A stretch of 64,000 nt of DNA from Ciborinia camelliae. Taxonomy: Eukaryota > Ascomycota > Leotiomycetes > Helotiales > Sclerotiniaceae. Made by a program: the position numbers and the translations under genes. The notes below the pieces were generated by a model. It was not told the origin of the DNA. It was given only the letters and a program-made list of their open reading frames with translations, and ran no database searches. This document shows positions 25,928 through 36,268 of this stretch, piece by piece; position 1 is the stretch's first letter, and each line of letters starts with the position of its first letter. The DNA is taken from assembly GCA_025890175.1 (NCBI GenBank), contig JANPYM010000004.1, forward strand, positions 627,134-691,133. Reading direction: 5' to 3'.

Positions 25928-28456
25928 CACCCATCTCGCACCCGAATCGACCCTAATTAGGGTCTTCGGAACTACGTTTGAAACACCCTATTTAGGGTCA
26001 AAATCCTAATTAGAAACACCCCTGTACCATACCTAATTTTACCCCGTATCTTTAGCCTAATATAACTTTATATCAAAACATATTTAATTAATAAATTTTA
26101 TATCAATCGATAAAGCTTTTCAAAAGCTTTCAATTGATATAATTTTTATTATAATTAAAACTAACGTTTCGATTCTATATTAGATTAAAATGATTATATA
26201 AATTATATTAAATCATATAAATATATGTTTATATAAGCATACAAATTATATAAACATACGAATTATATAAGCATATGAACTTTTATAAGTACATGCTTCT
26301 TTAATACTACATTGTTAACAACGTTATTTTTTTAAATTTTATAATTAATACAGATCGCTAACGTTTTATTTAAATTTAATAAAAAATATATCAATTGAAA
26401 GCTTTAATCGTATTTTATAATTTGATATCAATTTTGTATATTTCATAAATAATTTAAAGGTTTTATATTGATTTTAATATATTAGTATAATAAAAGCATA
26501 ACTATAATTTTTAAAATATTACAACATTAGCGGCGTAGTATTTTAAATCCCTAATATTTTTTAAAATACTATGACATTGGCGATGTAATATTTTAAACCT
26601 TAGATTTTAGTATTTTATAATTTATAATTAATACAGATCGCTAGCGTTTTATTTAAATTTAATAAAAAATATATTAATTGAAAGCTTTAATCGTAATTTA
26701 TAATTTGATATTAATTTTGTATATTTTATAAATAATTTAAAGGTTTTATATTGATTTTAATATATTAGTATAAAACACTTAATATATATATTTTTTAAAA
26801 TATTATGTTGTTAATATCGTAATATTTTAAAAATAATAAAGGTTTAAAATATTACAACGTTAGTGATGTAGTATTTTAAGATTTTATAATTAATATAGAT
26901 TGCTAGTTTTTTATTAAAATTTAATAAAAAATATATCAATTAAAAGCTTTAATTGTACTCTATAATTTGATACTAATTTTATATATTTCATAAATAATTT
27001 GAAGATTTTATATTGATTTTAGTATATTAGTATAATAAAAGCATAATTATAATTTTTAAAATATTATATCGCCAATGCCGTAATATTTTAAAATAATTTT
27101 AATAATTTTAATTTAATACTATATATTGAATTTGAAAAAGCTACAGATTATAATATTAATATTTAAATATATTATATTATAAAATATATTATTTTTAAAT
27201 AATAATCGAAGCAAAATTTAAAAAATATTATAAAATTAATTTATAAATAATTAAAAATAAAAATAAATATCAATTTTCAAAATCTTAAAATAATTATATT
27301 TAATTAAAAGATTGAGATTTTAAAAAAATAAATATATCATTCAAATTCTAGAATTCTATATAATAATAAAAAATTTATATATTTTTTTTAAAAATTTATT
27401 TTAAAAAAACTTATATTTCATTTTATAATTTGAATATAATCATTATATTTTAAAACCTTTAAAATCAAAATATAAAATATTTTTTCAATTACTTTATTAA
27501 ATTAAATTTTTTTTTAAATATATATAATTATTCGATTTTTATAAATATAATAAAAATATTAACTTTTTAAAATAATATATATTCATTTATATATTTAATT
27601 TTGAAATTTAAGCTTATTTTTTAAAAAGCTAATAATTTATTCAATTTTTATTATTTCTATTTAAAATTTATATCATTCGAATTCTAAAAATATATTATAA
27701 TTTTGAAGATTTTGATACCCCCCCCTTATTATAATAAATCAAATTATAATCTAATTAATAAAATTTATATAAAAATTATTAAAAAGCTTTCGGTAAATAC
27801 TAAAAACTATAATAAAATTTATAATTTAATATAACTTTTAAAGATTTCAACTTAAAATTCTAAGAATAACACTATTCGAAAACCCTTGAAAATATTTATA
27901 ATCTACCATATTTACTTTTTATTTTATATAATCTATTAATAATTGGTATTGAATCTAAAACTTTAAATATCAAATTAATAGTAGATAAAAATAATAAAGA
28001 TAATAGATAAGGGTAGGCGACAAATAGTAACAGAATAATCAATAGGCCTATTAGATATACAACAAAAGAAAATAAAGTTTCATTAATAGGCACGTAAGGT
28101 ATATATACTTATATAAATGCTTATATAAATTCGTATGCTTATATAAGTTCGTATACTTATATAAGTATATACGCTTCTATAACCTATATAATTATTTTAA
28201 TCTAGTACTAAACCTGAACACTAACTTCGATTATAATATAAATTATACCAATCGAAAGCTCTTAAAAAGCTCTATCGATTGATATAAAATTTATATATTA
28301 AATACGTTCCGGTATAGAGCTATATTAGGCTAAAGATACGGGTTGAAATTAGTGTGATACAGGGGTGTTTTCAACTAGCATTTCGACCCTAAAAAGGGTG
28401 TTTCAAACGTAGTTCCGAAGACCCTAATTAGGGTCGATTCGGGTGCGAGATGGGTG
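25928..28456. mobile_element. Inner 2.5-kb element with ~360-base TIRs and 8-base target duplication
   Basis: Terminal inverted repeats of about 360 bases (25928-~26290 and ~28095-28456) begin CACCCATCTCGCACCC. About the first 60 bases are identical, and the rest differ mostly by C/T and G/A transitions. The 8-base GTGATTTC flanks it directly on both sides (25920-25927 and 28457-28464). Long TIRs with an 8-base duplication fit a Mutator-like or hAT-type DNA transposon, and no transposase frame survives to decide between them. The interior is extremely AT-rich, contains ~270-base tandem repeats, and looks RIP-mutated. A 65-codon hydrophobic frame just inside the right TIR (27896-28093, minus) is probably accidental. 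Confidence 0.9.
26341..27090. repeat. Imperfect ~270-base tandem repeat inside the inner element
   Basis: Three copies start at 26341, 26624 and 26886, each opening with a variant of ATAATTAATACAGATCGCTA and continuing through an AAGCTTTAATCG block and a TTTAAAGGTTTTATATTGAT block. The spacings are 283 and 262 bases. The copies diverge by transitions and small indels, and the third is the most degraded. Confidence 0.8.
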
Positions 28457-29001
28457 GTGATTTCATTGTGATTAGATTCAAAAACTATATCTCAGTTGAT
28501 GGAGTATTCGCATTATATTTGAAAATAAAGCGTTTTTGAAAAAAAAAAGCGTTTTTGAAAATATAAACTGTTTTTATTAAATATTTTAAATTTAAAAAAA
28601 ATAAAAAGAAATATCAATTAAGATATTTTATATTTCATTTTAAGTTTCAATTAATTTTTTTTTTCAACTTTGAAATTCAAATCAAACGCATTACCATTAC
28701 ACTATAAAGGATATGTTTTGTTTTGATTAATTAAAAATAAATAAAATTATATAGTTAAAATAGTTTCAAAAACGATTTATTTTCAAAAACGGTGTTTTGA
28801 TTTAAAAACGGTGTTTCGGTTTAAATACGGCTTTTTAATTAAATACTATTTACATTTATATATAATTTATATTTATAGATTATTCATTTTCATATATATT
28901 GTTTACTTTCGAAATCACAATTTATAGTTTTCAAATATAGCTTTTTATAATAGATATAATATATTAACGGTTTCTCAACACCTGGTACCTCCGCTAAGGT
29001 A

Positions 29002-29415
29002 GGTAAGGTGGGTACGAGGTAGGGTATCATCTACAACCACGTGAAATTTTAAATCTTACATTTTGATGCTTGAGCCCGTACCTAGTACCTAGGAGCTGTA
29101 CCTAGGTGGAGATTCACGGATGCAAGGGGGACTCCACATTGCCTCGGTAAGTCGGAAATGCCTTTCATACCGGTACCCCGTAGTTTGCAACTGACAATGC
29201 ACATCTGATGTGGTGGAGGACATCGCAGTGTCCTCCACCAGTATTCTGAATACATACCTTACATACCTTACCCATCTTTCCTTTCTTCATTCTTCACTTT
29301 TTTATTCGAATCTTTCTCGAATGCTCTTTGTAAATTCACACACTCCTTTCATCAAAACTCCAACGCTGTCATCATCTAGTTTTCTCTTAATACAAAAAAT
29401 ACCTTCAAATAAATC
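29002..29415. other. Promoter region of the peroxisomal carrier gene
   Basis: 414 bases between the outer transposon and the carrier start codon, with CCTAGGTA/GGTACC motifs near 29080-29105. No gene seen. The ORF from 29210 reads through the carrier's first exon in the wrong frame. Confidence 0.5.
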
Positions 29416-30442
29416 ATGGCAGCTCAACAATCAGATAACGTTGCTCACGCTCTTTCTGGAGCTGGTGGGGGCATTCTTTCCATGGCTCTTACGTATGAGA
29501 TCCCTATTCTTCTCCGCAATTCAAAACGTTAACAATTAGAAAGTTATCCTCTTATTACTCTGTCCACACGCGCCCAAGTCGAATCAAAGCGTGCTGATAC
29601 GGGATTCCTTGACGCCGTAAAGCATATAATCGAACGTGAAGGTATCACCGGCCTTTATGCCGGACTTGATTCAGCACTATTCGGAATAAGTGTTACAAAC
29701 TTTGTATATTACTACTGGTATGAATGGACTCGATCCGGCTTCGAGAAGGCGGCACTTAAAGCTGGCCGAGCTTCGAAAAAGCTTACAACAATCGAATCGA
29801 TGATCGCGGGAGCAATCGCAGGCTCAGCGACAGTCTTGCTCACAAATCCTATCTGGGTAGTCAACACGCGAATGACTACACGAAAGAAGAGTCTTTTGCC
29901 TAGTGTTAAAGGACCAAAAACACCTACAACGGTTGGCACATTGCTTGCACTTATTAGAGAAGAAGGTCCACAGGCGCTCTTCTCAGGAGTTGTACCCGCA
30001 TTGGTACTTGTTATCAACCCAATATTACAATATACAATTTTCGAGCAGTTGAAGAATGTGATTGAGAAAAAGAAGAGAATCACACCAACCATGGCATTCC
30101 TTCTAGGCGCGTTGGGGAAGCTATTTGCTACCTCCATCACATATCCTTATATCACAGTTAAGAGTCGTATGCACGTCGCTGGAAGAGACGGAGGAAAAGA
30201 AAGCATGATTCAGGGTATGAGAAGAATCTTAAATGAAGAAGGCTATGCTGGTTTTTACAAAGGTAAGATTTTTTTCTCACAAAGTCATTGAAGAGACGGC
30301 TGCTGATTTTAGTTCAGGAATTGCACCCAAAGTCTCACAAAGTGTTATGACTGCTGCATTCTTATTCGCCTTCAAGGACGTCTTGTATGAACAGACCATC
30401 AGGCTAAGGAGAAGTATTCCTGCTAAAGTCGCTGCGAAGTGA
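29416..30442 (+). CDS. Peroxisomal adenine nucleotide carrier (PMP47/Ant1 type)
   Basis: Three exons, 29416-29492, 29544-30262 and 30318-30442, giving 306 residues, the usual mitochondrial-carrier size. The three repeats each carry the family signature in the form typical of peroxisomal PMP47/Ant1: YPLITLSTR, NPIWVVNTR and YPYITVKSR. Each is followed by the second-half motif, seen as EREGITGLYAG, EEGPQALFSG and NEEGYAGFYKG. The protein should lie in the peroxisomal membrane and exchange cytosolic ATP for AMP, supporting activation of fatty acids for beta-oxidation. The introns are 51 and 55 bases. The last exon encodes the sixth helix (FLFAFKDVLYEQ) and a basic tail. No neighbour suggests a pathway cluster. 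Confidence 0.92.
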
Positions 30443-31414
30443 ATAAGGTATTTTGTTGGTCTAAGAATCCTCTTGTGGATCTGATTGTAAGTTATGGCAT
30501 CGATGGAATATATACATGGTATTTGAACTGTTCAGAAGGGGCGTTGGAAATATCCATACCTGCATAGGAGACGAGGCCAGAATGGATTACTTCTACTGTG
30601 ACTACAGGGCGGTCTTACACAGAAAACTGGAATGATAAGAGATTGTATCTGATTGCAGGCGTGGCACTCCTGACCTACCAATTAAAGCAATCAGAATGAG
30701 GTCAGGAGTCATTATGGATACGGGAATTATTTACCTAAAATGTACAAGTGCGAGATCAACAGTGAGACAAACCGTTGAACGGTTCGAAAAAATATACTCC
30801 TCTGGTCCAAGTGAACCGGCTTGAATCTTCAAACAATGAACATTATGGATTATCAGCTGAATACATGTTTGTAAACTTGTTTTTTTATTTGACCCACTAA
30901 TCATGTGATTACGCGATTTTCATTGAGGACGCGCTCTGCACGCACGTGTTTCAGAGCCTACTTTGATTTTGAAGTTATATTTTGAAGGGGAGCGTATGTG
31001 TGTTTTTCTTTTTCTTCAAACTTTTTCTTTTTCGGTATAAGAATAAGGTAGGTAATAAAGAAGGTTATATGTTACTAGGTATTTATATAATACTAATAAA
31101 AATTAAATTCTAATATTAAAGTTCTCTTTCGATCACAAGTCACGTGATTTATATAGAAATGATTTCTAGTGGAAATCCAAATACGTAGAATTCGAAAACG
31201 ATCTCCAGGACACACAAAATCGAACTTTTAGTGACCTTCGCAGAACATTTTCTTCGCCAAGGCTCTGAAACATAAAGCTGCCAACACGACATCGGGAGCG
31301 TGCTCTTCCTTTATTTACATGACAACATTTAAGATGCGATTACTACAAGGTTTGCGTTTCTCTCATGCTTTGAGCAAGAGAAAATAGCAATCATTGATCC
31401 TCCATACGCAAATT
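30443..31414. other. Intergenic between carrier and RecQ genes
   Basis: No gene seen. A perfect 11-base inverted repeat (30666-30676 and 30699-30709) with a 22-base spacer lies about 220 bases past the carrier stop. The rest is AT-rich and should hold the RecQ promoter. The RecQ frame is also open from an ATG at 31394. Confidence 0.5.
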
Positions 31415-34130
31415 ATGGCTAAATCTACAGCGGCCGATGAATATGGCCTCAGTTCTGGCGACGAAGCAGATTTTCTGGACCTGACAAACGCGGTCGATAC
31501 TGCCAATGCCAGTAAGGGCCACAAACGACAAGCTTCCTTCGACCAGACTTCGCCGATCATCAATAAACAGGCAACTGAGATATCTCCTAAGGTTTTTCAA
31601 TCGGCTCTATCTGTATTGAGTCGCAATTTTGGGCTTAAATTCTTTCGATTGAAGCAGGAGCAAGTCATATCAAGAATTCTTGACGGTGAAAGTGCTGTCA
31701 TTATCTTTCCCACTGGAGGCGGAAAAAGTCTTTGCTTCCAAGTCCCAGCACTCGCTTTCGAAGAGGAAGACAAACTGTTGAAGTCTCATAATGAGGGAGA
31801 ACATGGAAGTGAGTTAACGTTAAGTGTGCTGTGCTGTATTTCTGTGCACGACATATCGTGACCCAAGCAGCAGAATTTTCTGATGGAAGATTCGTCTCTC
31901 TTCGCGTTTCTTTGGGATTCTTCGTGTTTAAAAGCAAAGTTCTAACCACGATGGCATACAGTTACCCTCGTGGTATCGCCGCTGATAGCATTGATGAAAG
32001 ATCAAGTGGATGGTCTCGTTCGCCGTGGTATTGCTGCAGCAACACTTGACTCGACTAAGACTAGAGAAGACTTTCTTCAAATATGCGACCAATTGAGAAA
32101 AGGGAAACTAAAGCTACTCTATGTAGCGCCCGAGACGTTGAGCAAGGAGGGATTTGTTGAGCAAATGAAGTCCGTGCGAGGTGGTATCAGATTACTTGCA
32201 GTTGATGAAGCACATTGTATCAGCGAGTGGGGCCACAGCTTCCGCCCTGACTACTTAAGTCGTTCTCCTAATCCTGTCGCAATCGAATTCAGTACTGACC
32301 ATTAGTAGAAATCGCTCGTTTCGCTGACGAGATCAAGGCAGAGCGAGTAATTTGTCTGACAGCTACAGCTACACCTCGTGTTGCTCAGGGCATTTGCGAT
32401 GCATTCAAAATCAAAAACTCGGGGCTCTTTCGAACCTCAACTTATCGACCCAATTTGCGATTGTTGGCCGAGTCAGGAGATACAAAGCTAAAGATGCTTC
32501 CCAAGCTCATCAATTTTTTACAAAATCACAAAGGCTCGACGATCATCTATGTTGCTTTGCAAAGGCAAACCGAGAAACTTGCAAAAATATTGGTGAAAAA
32601 AGGCTTCAATGCCAAGGCGTTTCACGCAGGAATGCCGACTGAGGCTAAAACGAAGCTGCAGGATGAATTCATGAGAAGCGATAACATGATTATAGTTGCA
32701 ACGATTGCCTTTGGCATGGGCATTGACAAGGGGGGGGTTCGCAATGTAATCCATTTCAGTATCCCTCAAAGTTTGGAGTCTTACAGTTAGTACTTCCCAT
32801 CAATGAGCCTCGAGTCAGAATTACCTCGATATTCCCCTGCCTCAACCAGTTCATCTGAACCTCTACTATTCTTGAATTCACTTCCGAGCATTTAACTTAA
32901 CCGAGCTTCGATTGTTTGATCGTTTTGGACATCAAGCCCTCATTATCCCAGTCAACTCGAACAATCAACGTTCCCGTTTTTTTAATATATTCAACCGCAC
33001 CAGGTTTCCATGCTAACCTTTGAGCAGGTCAGGAAATTGGAAGAAGTGGGCGAGATGGGAAAACCTCCAATTGTTTCTTCTTCGCATGTGGTGAAGACTT
33101 TCATTTCCGAGAGTTACTCATTCGTGGTGACCTCCCCTCTCTCACCTCCATCCGCCGCCTATTGAACGATATATTCGATTCAGATGCGAAAAACCTTCCA
33201 ATTGGAGGTGAAATTCACTGTTCGAAATATAGCCAGACAAAAGACTTCGACATCCGGCCTACAGTCTTAGGTGGCATATACGCACAATTAGAGCTCACCT
33301 ACGGTCTTATACGTGCTACTAAACCATTTTATCAAAAGTACTCGTACGTGGCAGAAGAGAATAGGTATCGTGACAAAATGGTGTCGGATCGAAGTGCGGC
33401 GGCAGTTGCGATCGCCAACTGTGGTAAGAAATTATACAAGTTATATCATATTGATGTGGATGCTGCGGCTCATCGTTATAATATCGGAAGACCTGAGATT
33501 ATTGCCAAGCTTTGCGAGTGGAACGCCGAAGGAATTCTGGAACTGAAAAGAAGTCAGCTCGTAGACGTCTACAAAGTTACCAAATCTCTTCCCAAAACTG
33601 TATCGGAGGTTGAGACAATCGCAAAAGACATCTACAGCAACATAGAAACACGCGAAAAACAAGCTCTAGATCGTACGGATAAGGTCTTGCAGCTTATTAC
33701 GGGCAAAGATTGTTTCTCCAAGAAATTGGCCCAACACTTTGGCGACGAGCTTCCTGATGGGAAGGAAGAATGCGGTCATTGTCAGTGGTGTTTAACGCAT
33801 GAGCCGGTCGTGATACACCCCCCTCCCCCCGTTCCTTTCAATAAGCTGGCTTTCGAAAACATTCTAAATACGATCCAAGAGCGTGATGATCCGAGATTTC
33901 TTGCCAGAGTGGCCTTTGGCATATCCACTCCGAGAGTCGAGGCGATGAAATTGGGGAAGAGCCCGATCTTTGGCTCGATGGATGACCATGAGTTCATGGT
34001 GAGTGATATTCGTACTTGAATCCCTGGTTTCGGACATGAAGCAACTAACAAATATTGAATATAGGTTCTTCTGCGAGCTTTTGGGAAGGAATGCAACGAG
34101 AGTAAGTTTGGGGTGAACGATTTTTGTTAA
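31415..34130 (+). CDS. RecQ family ATP-dependent DNA helicase
   Basis: Five exons: 31415-31808, 31962-32258, 32309-32785, 33028-33998, 34065-34130, giving 734 residues. An in-frame ATG at 31394 would add seven residues. Helicase motifs in order: Q motif (FFRLKQEQV), Walker A ([11 protein letters not shown], about residues 98-108), [14 protein letters not shown] box ([19 protein letters not shown], residues about 213-216), [41 protein letters not shown] and EIGRSGRDG with the arginine finger. After that come the RecQ zinc-binding cysteines (ECGHCQWC). The second intron has an unusual GTCGTT donor, chosen because it restores [16 protein letters not shown]. It unwinds DNA during repair and recombination in the nucleus. 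It lacks the long tails of Sgs1/Qde3-type proteins, so it is a small RecQ paralogue. Confidence 0.9.
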
Positions 34131-34555
34131 ATCTGTGCATATCTAGCAGATATGGGCGTTGATGATCTTGCGTAGAACATTTTGTTTCTGGTCCAAAACA
34201 ATGAGAGAATAGCATGGGGGGGATACTATGGTAGTATCTAGAAGAGGATTGTCTTAATTCGCCCACCATATGGATGGATGGTTACTCATGGCGAAGAAAA
34301 TCCAGTTCACTCTCCAATCACACCAATCGTCTCCCCAAAACATCCGATTCCCAGAGTTGAAGATAATACAAAGTCTATAGTTTGTAACTAAAGGGTTGAG
34401 AGTTTGTATTTCACTACTTCATTGAGGGGTGTTTATGTTCAGTATTTGTGCAAGATCCCAAATGTTTCTTTCCATTCGAACGCCAATACGCTAAGTCCAT
34501 TCAAATCCCCTGTGGATATTTTCCGCTCCACATATGATACAGTTCCTCCTTCCTC
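34131..34555. other. Convergent intergenic spacer
   Basis: Separates the 3' ends of the RecQ gene (+) and the next gene (-). No feature seen beyond presumed 3' untranslated regions. Confidence 0.5.
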
Positions 34556-35566
34556 TCACCTCCTCCTCAAATCATGTTCCTCCAACCAGAACGCCGGACA
34601 AGGAGCCCCTTCATCACCCCTCCCATTCTTCATCCCCCCCAATAGCCAATCCGTCAACCCTACAACTTTAGCCCCAACCCCCTTTTCCCAATTCCCCCCT
34701 TCTTGCACATGTTCAATAGTATGCGACCAAATCCTCCCCTCCTCATCAAATTCAAAGAGGAAAAGTCCAGTAAACTCCTTGCTATCATCCTCCCCACTTC
34801 CACCCCCTAACCACTCTGTAATCTTATCTACATTTTCCCTTGCTCCAATCCCCTTATAAAAACCTCCTGTCCCTTTATTCTTTGTCTTCCCAATAGTTTT
34901 CCATCGCACTATTAACTGTTCGCGATTTGGTCCTCTGGATGAAGAAGACGATTGACTCATCCGCTCGGAAAGGATCTCAAGCTTGACGTTTCCGACTAAA
35001 GGGACGCGACCCCAGGCAATAGGAGAAGTCCATAGAGCGGCAGAATAGGCGACGCGGCCGGAGACGGTAGGGAGGTGGGGGTGCGTTGAGGGGAAGAGGT
35101 GGAGGGTTATTTGAGGGGATAGAATTTCCTGGGGAAGCGGGGATTGGAGCAGGGTTGGGAGGCGGTCTTGAAGAGTACGGAGAGCTGGTTGTTGTTAGCA
35201 TGTGTAAATAAAAAGGTGAATCAGTTGAGGGGTAAGAGGGGTAAGAGGGGTGAGAGGGGGAAGAGGGGTGAGAGGGGGAAGAGGGGTAAGAGGGGGATGC
35301 TTACTTTTTCCAAGTTTCACTGTTCTGTCGTTTTTGGGAGGTTTATTTGAGTTATTGGGATCGGGAGGTGGGATGTTATTACGGGGTACTGAGTCAGTAA
35401 ACCATATATCTGGTAAGACTCGAGGTCCTGCGTTGACAGTTGCTAAACTTCGAGAGCCATGCAGAATTGTGTAGGCAGTGGCAAACCGCGTTTGACATGT
35501 TGAAGTTGGGGAGAGCTTCGAGAGCCGACTTCGATCGAGGCGTAGAAGACTATGAGGTTTCGACAT
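34556..35566 (-). CDS. Unrecognised protein, probably mitochondrial
   Basis: Two exons, 35566-35305 and 35184-34556, joined in frame to give 296 residues. I do not recognise the family with confidence. The N-terminus is rich in Arg, Ser and Leu with almost no acidic residues (SLLRLDRSRLSKLSPTSTCQ), consistent with a mitochondrial presequence. The body has aromatic, possibly beta-rich segments (GRVAYSAALWTSPIAWG, REQLIVRWKTIG) and a C-terminal TGLFLFEFDEEGRIWSHTIEH block. That block looks like the core of NTF2/SnoaL-like domains in fungal mitochondrial proteins, an impression rather than an assignment. The 120-base intron contains a G-rich repeat. It is divergent from Ypt1, with a 702-base shared upstream region. 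Confidence 0.72.
35227..35296 (+). repeat. G-run repeat in an intron, G-quadruplex candidate
   Basis: Nine closely spaced runs of four or five G on the + strand in AGAGGGG(T/G)(A/G)-type units. They lie inside the intron 35185-35304 of the minus-strand gene, so the transcript itself carries the C-rich strand. Confidence 0.85.
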
Positions 35567-36268
35567 CAGCGGGAATAGAAAGGGTTCATTCGAAAAGACA
35601 TCAATACTTTAGCAAATCAAAGTAAAAAAAAGTAACAATTGTAACATCTTCGTAATATTTTTTTTACTTTGATTGCTATTTCTAGAACTTTTTGACATCC
35701 AGTAGGAGCAGTAGGTAGGTAGTACAGTAGTGATGATATCAAAAGCTTTATCAAACGGCTTTACAAGCTGCTGATTGCCGATTAGAAGGTACAAAGCGGT
35801 CAAGGGGGTCAGTTGATCAGGAGTTTGAATGAATCACAAGAATTGGATCACAAGAATCAAGTTACCTACCTAGTAGGTACCTAGGTACGTAGTTTGAATC
35901 ATTCAAACAGTTCCAAGAATATATAAAAAGTAATAAAGATCCCGGAATCTTCAATAAGTCAATACGTTAACAAAGAACAAAGGTCCTTCAACTGCTTAGG
36001 TTGTGTATTACCAGGTACCTATATAAAAATCAATATAATTAATTCAGAGACATTTATTCACTTCAATGTTAGAAATAAATCACATTCACGTGATACTCGT
36101 CTAACCAGTGCCCGTGGACCGCCTCTGTACCTTAAACACAGTTGAGGTTCCAAAGTTGCCGTATCTTGTTCTCCAACTACCATCATAAATACATCGAAAA
36201 AGGATAACCAAGAGGTATCATACAACTTTCAAAATACCATAATTTACATTTGAACAACCACCGCAAAA
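35567..36268. other. Shared divergent promoter region
   Basis: About 700 bases between the start of the mitochondrial-type gene (-) and Ypt1 (+). Contains ACCTACCTAGTAGGTACCTAGGTA-like motif clusters near 35861-35886. No gene seen. Confidence 0.5.

Larger units (their letters stand above)
25889..28999. mobile_element. Outer MITE-like element (TA target site), interrupted by a second element
   Basis: The ends are inverted repeats beginning CCTTAGCGGAGGTAC (25889 onward, and its reverse complement ending at 28999). They continue with few mismatches for about 32 bases (AGGkGTTkAGAAAC). Both ends are flanked by TA (25887-25888 and 29000-29001), the target duplication of Tc1/mariner/pogo-type transposons. 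Without the inner element and its 8-base duplication, the host element is about 574 bases, AT-rich and without a coding frame. That fits a non-autonomous MITE. It lies between the divergent Abp2 and carrier genes. Confidence 0.85.

Noticed and set aside
31394..31414. Upstream in-frame ATG of the RecQ gene
   Set aside because: Adds only seven residues (MILHTQI). Either start is possible, and 31415 was preferred as the more typical acidic N-terminus.
35227..35296. CRISPR-like or satellite array
   Set aside because: Short, purine-only units without distinct spacers inside a eukaryotic intron.
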